A stretch of 10,719 nt of DNA from Parvibaculum sp. (GTDB lineage Bacteria; Pseudomonadota; Alphaproteobacteria; Parvibaculales; Parvibaculaceae). Position 1 is the stretch's first letter. Each line of letters begins with the position of its first letter. The position numbers were made by a program, and so were the translations under genes. The notes beneath the pieces were generated by a model. It saw only the letters and a program-made list of their open reading frames with translations, searched no databases and was not told the DNA's origin. The DNA lies in contig JAGUWA010000077.1 of NCBI GenBank assembly GCA_020062605.1, forward strand, positions 1 through 10,719, written 5' to 3'. Positions 1 through 6,552 of this stretch are shown piece by piece.

Positions 1-89
1 GGAAGCCGCGCGAGCGCGAGCCCGATCCGGATTCGCCCTTTGCCGCCCTCGCCGTCCTGAAGGAACGTGTGCGCGGCAACGGCTCCTGA
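1..89 (+). CDS. C-terminal end of an upstream protein, probably a helicase (partial)
   Basis: An open frame runs from the window edge to a TGA at 87-89 and encodes the last 28 residues of a protein, including SPFAALAVLKERVRGNGS. The frame is read from base 3. The stretch is charged and Pro-rich and then forms a short helix-like end. The reading as a coding tail rests on the uninterrupted frame, the GC-rich codon use and the 2-base gap to the next start, which implies co-transcription and translational coupling. In many Hyphomicrobiales the gene before this S4-domain gene is a DEAD/DEAH-type helicase-related protein with a similar SPFAAL-like tail. That identity comes from remembered synteny, not from a visible domain, so the product is tentative. 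Confidence 0.55.
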   Translation, partial: KPREREPDPDSPFAALAVLKERVRGNGS

Positions 90-91
90 AC

Positions 92-493
92 ATGAGCGAT
101 GCGATGGGTCAGCCTGGCCAGCGGATCGATCGCTGGCTCTGGTGCGCCCGGTTTCTGAAAACCCGCTCGCTCGCCGCCGCTCTCGTCCAGTCGGGCCGCA
201 TTCGCATCAATGGTGAGCGCATTTCGAAGGCGAGCCGTGCTATCCGCCCGGGCGACGTCCTCACCTTCCCTCTCGGTCCCCATATCCGGGTGCTGAAAAT
301 TCTTTTTCTCGCCGAGCGGCGTGGACCCGCACCGGAAGCCCGATCGCTCTATGAGGACCTCGACCCGCCCTCCCCCTCGTCGTCCCGAACCGAACCTTCG
401 GAACCGCAAGGCCCGGTACGGGACGCGGGCTCCGGCCGCCCCACGAAGAGAGAACGGCGGCAGATCGAAACACTCCGCGGGAATGACGAGTAA
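92..493 (+). CDS. S4-domain RNA-binding protein, Hsp15/HslR-like
   Basis: This 133-residue protein has an S4 RNA-binding domain at about residues 11-60, with the characteristic opening RIDRWLWCARFLKTRS followed by SGRIRINGERI and RPGDVL. These are the helix-turn-strand elements of the alpha-L fold. E. coli Hsp15 (HslR) with this domain binds the 50S subunit carrying a stranded nascent chain and helps recycle it; the same role is inferred here. The C-terminal half (about 85-133) is Pro-, Arg- and Glu-rich and probably disordered. It ends in a basic KRERRQ segment that could add RNA affinity, as in Hsp15. The ATG lies 2 bases after the upstream stop, so the gene is probably coupled to its predecessor. 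The next gene begins 56 bases downstream. The family assignment is solid; the ribosome-recycling role is by homology. Confidence 0.9.
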   Translation: MSDAMGQPGQRIDRWLWCARFLKTRSLAAALVQSGRIRINGERISKASRAIRPGDVLTFPLGPHIRVLKILFLAERRGPAPEARSLYEDLDPPSPSSSRTEPSEPQGPVRDAGSGRPTKRERRQIETLRGNDE

Positions 494-512
494 TTCACAT
501 TTTTTTGTGTGC

Positions 513-539
513 TTGAATAATTCTTCCGGCCACTATAGG
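513..539 (+). promoter_or_regulatory. Possible sigma-70-type promoter of the TerB gene
   Basis: In the short AT-rich gap between the S4 gene and the TerB gene, TTGAAT (513-518) and TATAGG (534-539) stand 15 bases apart. Each matches four of six consensus positions. The spacer is shorter than the ideal 17, and the leader to the ATG at 550 would be very short, so this is only a candidate. A small CACA/TGTG hairpin around a run of T lies just upstream (about 496-510). Confidence 0.3.
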
Positions 540-549
540 TAAAATTCTC

Positions 550-1017
550 ATGATCGACCGGCTCAAATCCTTCCTGCTCGGAAGCCCTGAAGAAGCACCT
601 CGGGAATTCGGCGACCTTCAGGTCGCCGTGGTGGCCCTGCTCATCAGGGCGGCAACGTCCGATGCTCGATTTGGGGAGGAAGAACGGGACACCATTCGCC
701 GCATCGCGGCCGACTCCTTCGGCCTGACGCCGGAAGCCGTGGCTTCTCTTGTGAAGGAGGCCGAGGGCGAGGAATCGGAGACACTCGACCTTCATCGCTG
801 GGCTCAGGCGATCAAGCGGGCCTATAGCGAGGAAGAGCGCGTCGGGGTAATCGAAAAGATGTGGGAAGTCGTCTACGCGGACGGCGTTCTCGACGATTAT
901 GAAGCCAATTTGTTGCGGCGCGTCGCGGGGCTGATATACGTTCCCGATCGCGAATCCGGGCAGGCGCGCCAGCGTGTCATCGCCCGGCTCGGCATAACGC
1001 CCCGTAAGCAAGGATAA
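550..1017 (+). CDS. TerB-family (tellurite-resistance TerB-like) protein
   Basis: This is a 155-residue soluble, all-helical, acidic protein of the TerB family (COG3793 type). The fold's internal pseudo-repeat is visible: an acidic DARFGEEERDTIRRIA element near residues 38-53 is echoed by DGVLDDYEANLLRRVA near 115-130. In TerB proteins such acidic loops can bind metal ions. Members occur widely outside tellurite operons and their role there is unclear, so tellurite resistance should not be assumed: no terC, terD or terZ neighbour is present. The ATG at 550 has only a weak ribosome site (AGG about 10 bases before). The gene sits between the S4 gene and fdxA, a conserved alphaproteobacterial order, and ends 63 bases before fdxA. 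The family is clear; the cellular function is unknown. Confidence 0.85.
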   Translation: MIDRLKSFLLGSPEEAPREFGDLQVAVVALLIRAATSDARFGEEERDTIRRIAADSFGLTPEAVASLVKEAEGEESETLDLHRWAQAIKRAYSEEERVGVIEKMWEVVYADGVLDDYEANLLRRVAGLIYVPDRESGQARQRVIARLGITPRKQG

Positions 1018-1080
1018 GCAAAGGGGGGAGACCCCGGAAGGAGCGTTCGCTGCGAGGCGGCGGCGCCATTGGAGAGTGCG

Positions 1081-1419
1081 ATGACCTATATCGTGACCGA
1101 CGCCTGCATCCGCTGCAAGTACATGGACTGCGTGGAGGTTTGCCCTGTGGACTGCTTCTACGAGGGCGAAAACATGCTGGTCATCCATCCCGACGAATGC
1201 ATCGATTGCGGCGTCTGCGAGCCCGAATGCCCGGCCGAAGCCATCAAGCCGGATACCGAGCCGGGTCTCGAAAAATGGCTGGAGCTCAATACCGAGTACG
1301 CCTCGAAATGGCCGAACATCACGATCAAGCGCGAACCGCCGGCCGACGCCGACGATTGGCAGGGCGTCGCGGACAAGTTCGAGCAGCATTTCAGCCCCGA
1401 ACCGGGCGAAGGCGACTGA
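1081..1419 (+). CDS. fdxA: 7Fe ferredoxin FdxA (3Fe-4S/4Fe-4S)
   Basis: This is a 112-residue electron-transfer protein of the Azotobacter ferredoxin-I type. Nine cysteines are visible at 9, 12, 17, 21, 25, 40, 43, 46 and 50. In the family C9, C17 and C50 hold the [3Fe-4S] cluster and C21, C40, C43 and C46 the [4Fe-4S] cluster. The opening MTYIVTDACIRCKYMDCVEV and the CIDCGVCEPECP block are diagnostic. The C-terminal 50 residues (LEKWLELN to the acidic end) form the usual extension that packs on the clusters. The start at 1081 is chosen because it gives the canonical MTY N-terminus and has GGAGAG at 1071-1076; an in-frame TTG at 1069 is unlikely. It acts as a low-potential electron carrier in the cytoplasm, with the redox partner not evident from the neighbours. 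Confidence 0.96.
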   Translation: MTYIVTDACIRCKYMDCVEVCPVDCFYEGENMLVIHPDECIDCGVCEPECPAEAIKPDTEPGLEKWLELNTEYASKWPNITIKREPPADADDWQGVADKFEQHFSPEPGEGD

Positions 1420-1424
1420 GGCCG

Positions 1425-1448
1425 TCGAGGGGCTCTCCAACCCCTCGA
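1425..1448 (+). terminator. Hairpin after fdxA, possible terminator without U tract
   Basis: A perfect 8-bp inverted repeat (TCGAGGGG at 1425-1432 and CCCCTCGA at 1441-1448) with an 8-base loop begins 5 bases after the fdxA stop. The position suggests a 3'-end or mRNA-stabilising hairpin. No run of T follows on either side, so it is not a textbook intrinsic terminator. Confidence 0.4.
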
Positions 1449-1515
1449 AAGGCGCAGGAAACTGCGAAGAAAAGCGCCTATCCTCCTGTGTTAACTGTCT
1501 TTTCTGCGGACGTCC

Positions 1516-1544
1516 TTCCAAAGGGCGGGCCTTTGTGCTATATA
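1516..1544 (+). promoter_or_regulatory. Candidate promoter of the carD transcript with palindrome in the spacer
   Basis: TATATA (1539-1544) resembles a -10 box. TTCCAA (1516-1521), 17 bases upstream, is a weak -35 with three of six matches. The spacer and box edge hold an inverted repeat CAAAGG (1519-1524) / CCTTTG (1530-1535) with a 5-base loop, placed where an operator or a structured element would affect initiation. If real, transcription would begin near 1551 and leave a leader of about 380 bases before carD. Confidence 0.35.
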
Positions 1545-1566
1545 TGTCGCACAGGAATTTCCGCGA

Positions 1567-1608
1567 ATGCAGGCGCATAAACCCAAAGTTCTAAGAATGC
1601 GCTGGTAA
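1567..1608 (+). CDS. Possible 13-codon leader peptide upstream of carD
   Basis: A short ORF, MQAHKPKVLRMRW then TAA, starts 9 bases after AGGAA (1553-1557), a good Shine-Dalgarno position, and just downstream of the candidate carD promoter. Its basic composition and good ribosome site make it worth listing as a leader ORF. It shows no run of a single regulatory amino acid codon typical of attenuators. A short ORF with a ribosome site can arise by chance, so this is a candidate only. Confidence 0.25.
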   Translation: MQAHKPKVLRMRW

Positions 1609-1632
1609 GCGTCTAACCGGTCTTCGGCTCGA

Positions 1633-1653
1633 GGCGGCTAGCCGTTAGCCGTC
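1633..1653 (+). other. Hairpin in the carD leader
   Basis: GGCGGCTA (1633-1640) pairs with TAGCCGTC (1646-1653) around a 5-base loop, eight pairs including one G-U. It lies between the 13-codon ORF and the next short ORF, so it could influence leader translation or RNA stability. No T run follows. Confidence 0.3.
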
Positions 1654-1666
1654 GACAGGGTTGGAG

Positions 1667-1798
1667 ATGTTGAGCCCGATGGAAGGCCGCACTTCGTCCA
1701 GGACGTTGCAAGGTCCCGGCGCCGAGCCTTCCTGGAAGGCGCTGGTGTCGCCTTCGATGTCGGTCTTCTTGTTCGATGACTATGGAGAGGCGGGATAA
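1667..1798 (+). CDS. Possible 43-residue small protein in the carD leader (start uncertain)
   Basis: An open frame of 43 codons begins MLSPMEGRTSSRTL and ends FLFDDYGEAG. It stops with TAA at 1796-1798, overlapping the ATG of the next short ORF. A GGAG lies directly against the first ATG, which is too close. The internal ATG at 1679 (Met5) would have GGAG 12 bases upstream, so either start is imperfect. I recognise no family. Support comes mainly from the TAATG overlap and its place in a chain of short ORFs reaching carD. It could equally be a non-coding leader that happens to be open. Confidence 0.25.
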   Translation: MLSPMEGRTSSRTLQGPGAEPSWKALVSPSMSVFLFDDYGEAG

Positions 1799-1923
1799 TG
1801 TCTCGCCTGCGGGTTTTCGACGGCTGGGCGATGAAGATGCGTATCTGCGGACATGAAATGCTGAGCCGTGAAGAGGGCATACCGCCGCTTCCGGCCTTTG
1901 GAAACGAGAAAGGCTGGGTATAG
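1798..1923 (+). CDS. Possible 41-residue small protein directly upstream of carD
   Basis: This ORF reads MSRLRVFDGWAMKMRICG and ends NEKGWV. Its ATG is preceded by GGAGAGG at 1784-1790 with a 7-base spacer, a better ribosome site than most annotated genes in the window have. It overlaps the stop of the preceding short ORF (TAATG). Its own TAG ends 8 bases before the carD ATG, so translation could be coupled to carD. No domain, signal peptide or membrane segment is visible, and I recognise no homologue. The ribosome site and overlaps are what I see; a function as a coupled leader or small protein is inference. Confidence 0.35.
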   Translation: MSRLRVFDGWAMKMRICGHEMLSREEGIPPLPAFGNEKGWV

Positions 1924-1931
1924 GAAAGACG

Positions 1932-3005
1932 ATGGCGAGCAAAACCACCAAGACACCCAAGTCCAAGTCTGCACCCGCAAAATCGCCCGCGAAATCCAGG
2001 GTAGCGGCGAAGCCGGTCAAGGCGCGCGCCAAGACGGCGGTAGCCAAGACCAAGGCGACGAAAGCCGCGCCTGCCAAGGCGAAAACCGCCGCCGGGAAGA
2101 CGAAGGCCGCGCCCAAAGCGGCAGCCAAGACGGCGAAGCCGGTTAAGAGCAAGGCCGCTCCGAAGACAACCGCCAAGGCCGCCGCGCCGAAGAAGACCGC
2201 CGAAAAGCCAAAGGCGAAAGCTGCCCCCGCAAAGCCCGCTCCCAAGAAGAAGGAGCCAGCGGCAAAGCCGGAAGCAAAGGCCGCCCCCAAGCCGGCCAAG
2301 GCCACGCCCAGCAATGCGGCAAGCAAGCTGATGGCGGCGGCGAAGAGCCGCGCCGAAAATGCACGCAAGGCCGACGCCGCGAAAGCGGCGAAGGAAACCG
2401 CCGAGGCGAAGCAGGCAAAGCCGGAGGCGCCGAAGGCGAAGGCCGAGCCCGCAAAACCTGCGGCGCCGCGTCCGAACTTCAAGGCGAAGGAATACGTGGT
2501 CTACCCGGCGCATGGCGTCGGCCAGATCCTCGAAATCGAAGAGCAGGAAGTGGCCGGCCACAGACTGGAGCTTTTTGTCATCAACTTCGACAAGGACAAG
2601 ATGACGCTCCGGGTTCCGACCAACAAGGCGACAGCCGTTGGCATGCGCAAGCTTTCCGACGCCGGCGTCGTCGACTCCGCACTCGAGACACTGCGTGGCC
2701 GCGCCCGTATCAAGCGCACCATGTGGAGCCGCCGCGCCCAGGAATACGAAGCCAAGATCAACTCCGGCGATCTGATCTCGATCGCCGAGGTGGTCCGTGA
2801 CCTCTACCGTTCGGACCGGCAGCCGGAACAGTCCTACTCCGAACGCCAGCTCTACGAAGCGGCGCTCGATCGCATGGCGCGCGAAGTAGCGGCCGTCGAG
2901 CGCATCGGCGAGGACGCCGCCATCGAACGGGTGGAGCAGGCTCTTCAAGGAACGCCCAAGGGCGAAAAGACGCCGAAGTCGGACGAGGCGAGCGAGGCGG
3001 CGTGA
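1932..3005 (+). CDS. carD: CarD-family transcription regulator with long histone-H1-like N-terminal tail
   Basis: This 357-residue protein has two parts. Residues 1 to about 180 are almost only Lys, Ala, Pro, Thr and Glu with AKAAP/PKKxA-type repeats, strongly basic and surely disordered, like eukaryotic H1 tails and bacterial H1-like proteins. Residues about 183-240 form the RNA-polymerase-interacting domain (YVVYPAHGVGQI ... DKMTLRVP). Residues 241-340 form the helical DNA-binding part, including Trp265, which fits the Trp that wedges the promoter minor groove in mycobacterial CarD. CarD stabilises open complexes by binding the RNAP beta subunit. As I recall them, alphaproteobacterial CarD proteins are usually near 170-200 residues, so the tail roughly doubles the length. 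The ATG has AGGAAAG upstream (1922-1928). A strong terminator follows. Confidence 0.93.
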   Translation: MASKTTKTPKSKSAPAKSPAKSRVAAKPVKARAKTAVAKTKATKAAPAKAKTAAGKTKAAPKAAAKTAKPVKSKAAPKTTAKAAAPKKTAEKPKAKAAPAKPAPKKKEPAAKPEAKAAPKPAKATPSNAASKLMAAAKSRAENARKADAAKAAKETAEAKQAKPEAPKAKAEPAKPAAPRPNFKAKEYVVYPAHGVGQILEIEEQEVAGHRLELFVINFDKDKMTLRVPTNKATAVGMRKLSDAGVVDSALETLRGRARIKRTMWSRRAQEYEAKINSGDLISIAEVVRDLYRSDRQPEQSYSERQLYEAALDRMAREVAAVERIGEDAAIERVEQALQGTPKGEKTPKSDEASEAA

Positions 3006-3037
3006 CGCGTTCAGCGCGCATTGCGGATTGAGCTTCG

Positions 3038-3067
3038 AAAGGCCCGGCAGAGATGCCGGGCCTTTTT
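3038..3067 (+). terminator. Intrinsic terminator after carD
   Basis: A perfect 12-bp stem (3038-3049 with 3054-3065, core GGCCCGGCA/TGCCGGGCC) closes on a GAGA tetraloop. The right arm ends in T, with a run of five T at 3063-3067. It begins 32 bases after the carD stop. This is a textbook rho-independent terminator separating carD from rpoH. Confidence 0.93.
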
Positions 3068-3109
3068 GCATGAGGGAACCGCCGTATCCCGCGGCAAAGC
3101 ACGGAAACC

Positions 3110-3134
3110 GGAACGTTTTTGAAGCTATCGAGTT
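3110..3134 (+). promoter_or_regulatory. EcfG (general stress sigma)-type promoter of rpoH
   Basis: GGAAC at 3110-3114 is followed by 16 bases and AGTT (3131-3134), so the spacing GGAAC-N18-TT matches the motif described for S. meliloti RpoE2 (EcfG) promoters. Transcription would start near 3140 and give a leader of about 70 bases. In S. meliloti rpoH2 is known to be under RpoE2 control, and the sigma factor here is RpoH2-like, so sequence and biology agree. The -10 side differs from the common CGTT by one base. Confidence 0.6.
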
Positions 3135-3209
3135 GATCTCAAACGGAGCCCGAGACGTAGAAAAAACAGGATGCGCTACGCGAGCCCACATCCAGCAAGG
3201 GAGACCGGG

Positions 3210-4106
<897 letters not shown>

Positions 4107-4111
4107 GAAAG

Positions 4112-5590
4112 CTATTTCCCGACGATGATCTTCACGCGCTGTCCGGCTGCCGGCTGTGCGTTCGGGTCAAGTCCGTTCAACACCCGGAAGCGCTCGGCCG
4201 CGAAATCCGAAAATATCATCCGCCGGCCAAGGCTCTCTGCCGTATCGCCTCTGCGAACCGTCACGACCGAGATACGCAGAGGTTTGACCGCGCGCGCTTC
4301 CGCCGCCGAGATTTTCCGGAAACTCATGACGAGAGAATGGAGCGCAGCGTCATAGCGATTACCCGCCTGCGGCAACGTACCCGTCAGAAAGCGGTAGACC
4401 TGATCCGGCGCGTATTCGATGGCGACAAGACGTCCATTGTATTTGCCTATCGCCGTAGTCGCCGTCGCCGCCTTCATGCCGTTCACGGAGAAGCGCTCGA
4501 TCGGCGAGAGCCGGACGCCGCTTGCCCAGACGTTCGACAAGTAGTCCCCGATCTCGACTCCGGCATCTTTCTTTGCGCCGTCAAATTGCGCCACCGTGCC
4601 TTCGGGCCCCTCGACAAGCACCACGCGGGCCGAATTGGTAATTGCAAAACGCGGCGGTGCATTGAAGGCGAAGCGCATTTCGGGGTGGATGAACTCGCGA
4701 TCGCGCACCACCCCCTGTTTTGGATCGTCTCCGTAGAGCATGCCATCTATAGCGGTCAGGTAGATATCGCGATTTCGCGCATTTTGCCCCGGCGCCACCC
4801 CTGTCGCGCGCGCATGTTCGACGGCGGCCGCAATGCGGTCCGGCGTTCCAGGGTGGCTCGCCAGCCAGTCGTTGCGCGACGCGTCGTATTCTGCGTTGCG
4901 TACCCGTGCATTGAGCGCCTGTTGTGCACCCATGGACTGAAGAAAGTCAGCCGCGGCATAAGGATCGTAACCGGAACCCGCGAGATAACGGACGCCAAGC
5001 ATGTCCGCCTCATATTCCTGGTCGCGCGAATAGCTCGCAAGCAGACCCTGACCGCCCAGCCCCGCAACCTGGTTGAGCGCGTCACTGCCGACGACCGCTC
5101 CAAGAACCGCTCCCAACAGAGAGGTTCCGAGCGCCGCCGTCTGCCTCTGCGCCGAATGGCGAGCGTTGACGTGCCCGATCTCGTGACCGATGACGCCCGC
5201 GAGTTCTGCTTCGTCGTTGACGAGCGCCATCAGCCCGCGCGTCACATAGACGTAGCCGCCGGGCAGAGCAAAGGCGTTGATGACGGGACTGTCGAGTACG
5301 GTGACACGATAGGGACCGTCGGGCCGGTTCGTTGCTTTAACGATTCGTGCTGTGATGCCCGCGACGTAACTGCCGAGCTTCGCATCCCCGTAAGCACCGC
5401 CATAGGCCTTGAGAATCTTCGGGTGGTTTTCGGCGCCCGCGCGAGCTTCCTGTTCCGCGGACATGATCGGCGCAAGCTGCCGTTCGCCCGTCGCGGGATT
5501 GGTCGCGCAGCCAGCTACGGCAAGGAGACACGCGGCGAGCGGGATAGCACGAAGGGCGGCAAGCACCGCAGCGACAGAGCGTCTCAACAT
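4112..5590 (-). CDS. M48-family zinc metalloprotease, lipoprotein
   Basis: This 492-residue protein starts with a lipoprotein signal; lipobox VAGC makes Cys28 the lipidated residue, so it is anchored on the periplasmic side. The M48 catalytic site is HEIGH at 136-140, with His136 and His140 as zinc ligands and Glu137 as catalytic base. The third ligand is probably Glu192 in EYEAD. The layout resembles BepA/LoiP-type periplasmic proteases of outer-membrane quality control, but no TPR domain is evident. The C-terminus (about 442-492, VVTVRRGDTAESLG ... LNGLD) is LysM-like or a small motif common in alphaproteobacterial M48 proteins. A GGAGG ends only 3 bases before the ATG; a TTG at the second codon would be better spaced, so the start may be one codon later. 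It is last in an operon after the SNase-like gene (32-base gap). Confidence 0.93.
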   Translation of the reverse strand: MLRRSVAAVLAALRAIPLAACLLAVAGCATNPATGERQLAPIMSAEQEARAGAENHPKILKAYGGAYGDAKLGSYVAGITARIVKATNRPDGPYRVTVLDSPVINAFALPGGYVYVTRGLMALVNDEAELAGVIGHEIGHVNARHSAQRQTAALGTSLLGAVLGAVVGSDALNQVAGLGGQGLLASYSRDQEYEADMLGVRYLAGSGYDPYAAADFLQSMGAQQALNARVRNAEYDASRNDWLASHPGTPDRIAAAVEHARATGVAPGQNARNRDIYLTAIDGMLYGDDPKQGVVRDREFIHPEMRFAFNAPPRFAITNSARVVLVEGPEGTVAQFDGAKKDAGVEIGDYLSNVWASGVRLSPIERFSVNGMKAATATTAIGKYNGRLVAIEYAPDQVYRFLTGTLPQAGNRYDAALHSLVMSFRKISAAEARAVKPLRISVVTVRRGDTAESLGRRMIFSDFAAERFRVLNGLDPNAQPAAGQRVKIIVGK

Positions 5591-5622
5591 CTACCTCCGC
5601 TTACCGGCGAAACACCGGAATG

Positions 5623-6519
5623 TCATTCGGCGGCGCCGACGAATTCGATTTGCTCCGGGTGCGTTGCTTCCATCTCCGGACCGTTGTAGCGGTCGAGCCA
5701 CCCGCGGACCCGGACCCGCCTTCCTGCAAGCGCCCGGACATCTGCGGCTTCCGTCCCGGCAAGGAAGGATGCCCACGGCTCTTCCGTTCCGAAAAGCTTA
5801 ACGTCCCGCTCCTGAACTGTCACGGTGAAGTCCTCTCGGTAATCGTCGCCGAAATTGAGATACAGCCTTCCACGCACGAGCGCGGCGGACGCCACCCTAC
5901 CCTCGACAAGCTCGAAGCGCCCGGTACGTTCCAGAAGAACCGGAACATCGGCCGCGTCGCGGATGTCGTAGAAATCGTTCGCCCATATGCCTAGGGCTTT
6001 TCCTCGCGCGGCCCGTTCCGCCTCCAGAAGCTCTTCGCTGCAGGCCCGGTTGTCGCTGAACGTATAGACACGTGCGAGCCCCCGCCCGAGTATCTCCTTC
6101 TGCAGCCAGTCGAAACCGCCATTCTCACGCGCGATAAAGACCTGCGCCAGCACGCGCTTGTGCCTGTCTATACGCGCTCCGCCAAACCGGAGCATCGCGA
6201 GCTTCCCGAGCGCAAGGCCGGCGACGGCATCGCGCACTTCGTTGGCAAGTGGCCAGGTCTCGAAGTTCGGACGCCCGAGTGGCAGCTTCGGCGCCTGGAT
6301 GCCGGTCAGCCGGACTTCACGGCCATCTTCGAGAACCAGTGTGTCGCCGTCGATGACGGACGCAACAACGGATGCCGCCTCGTCTTCTTCCAGCAAACAT
6401 TCGGAAGCAAAGGCAGCGCCACCCCCATGGATGCCGGGAGCAGCGAGTGGAACGAGAAAAATGAGAAGAGCAAAATGGCGGACAAGCGGCAGGCGCCCCG
6501 CAACTATACGCAGGAACAT
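5623..6519 (-). CDS. Secreted thermonuclease-family (SNase-fold) protein with altered catalytic site
   Basis: This 298-residue protein has an N-terminal signal peptide (hydrophobic stretch about 16-38, likely cleavage after AFA near 38), so it is exported. Residues about 50-175 match the staphylococcal-nuclease fold: VIDGDTLVL (D57, D59), RLTGIQAPK (70-78) and DRHKRVLAQV (R121). Against S. aureus nuclease, Arg35 and Arg87 equivalents are kept (R70, R121), but the metal-ligand Asp40 position is Gln75 and the catalytic Glu43 position is Lys78. Classic nuclease activity is therefore doubtful. The last 100 residues form a second, probably OB-like part. QAPK variants are, as I recall, a recurring subfamily in alphaproteobacteria. 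It is the middle gene of a minus-strand operon, 33 bases after the regulator and 32 before the M48 protease. Confidence 0.88.
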   Translation of the reverse strand: MFLRIVAGRLPLVRHFALLIFLVPLAAPGIHGGGAAFASECLLEEDEAASVVASVIDGDTLVLEDGREVRLTGIQAPKLPLGRPNFETWPLANEVRDAVAGLALGKLAMLRFGGARIDRHKRVLAQVFIARENGGFDWLQKEILGRGLARVYTFSDNRACSEELLEAERAARGKALGIWANDFYDIRDAADVPVLLERTGRFELVEGRVASAALVRGRLYLNFGDDYREDFTVTVQERDVKLFGTEEPWASFLAGTEAADVRALAGRRVRVRGWLDRYNGPEMEATHPEQIEFVGAAE

Positions 6520-6552
6520 TCCGTCACCACCCGCCTTCGGCTTGCCCTTGTT

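Noticed and set aside
1018..1040. GGGG-AGA-CCCC hairpin between the TerB gene and fdxA as a terminator
   Set aside because: It is only four pairs with a 3-base loop and no T run, so it is not convincing.
349..1578. Minus-strand 409-residue ORF opposite TerB and fdxA
   Set aside because: It is antisense to two well-supported genes and resembles no family.
1932..2471. Lys/Ala-rich region as DNA tandem repeats
   Set aside because: The repeats are at the amino-acid level with varied codons; no fixed DNA unit repeats in register.
3171..3209. Upstream ATG start for rpoH adding 13 residues
   Set aside because: The added residues are not typical of RpoH, and the strong AAGGGAG ribosome site fits the ATG at 3210.
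4337..5689. Plus-strand 450-residue ORF opposite the M48 gene
   Set aside because: The minus strand has the HEIGH zinc motif, lipobox and ribosome site; the plus ORF has no recognisable domain.
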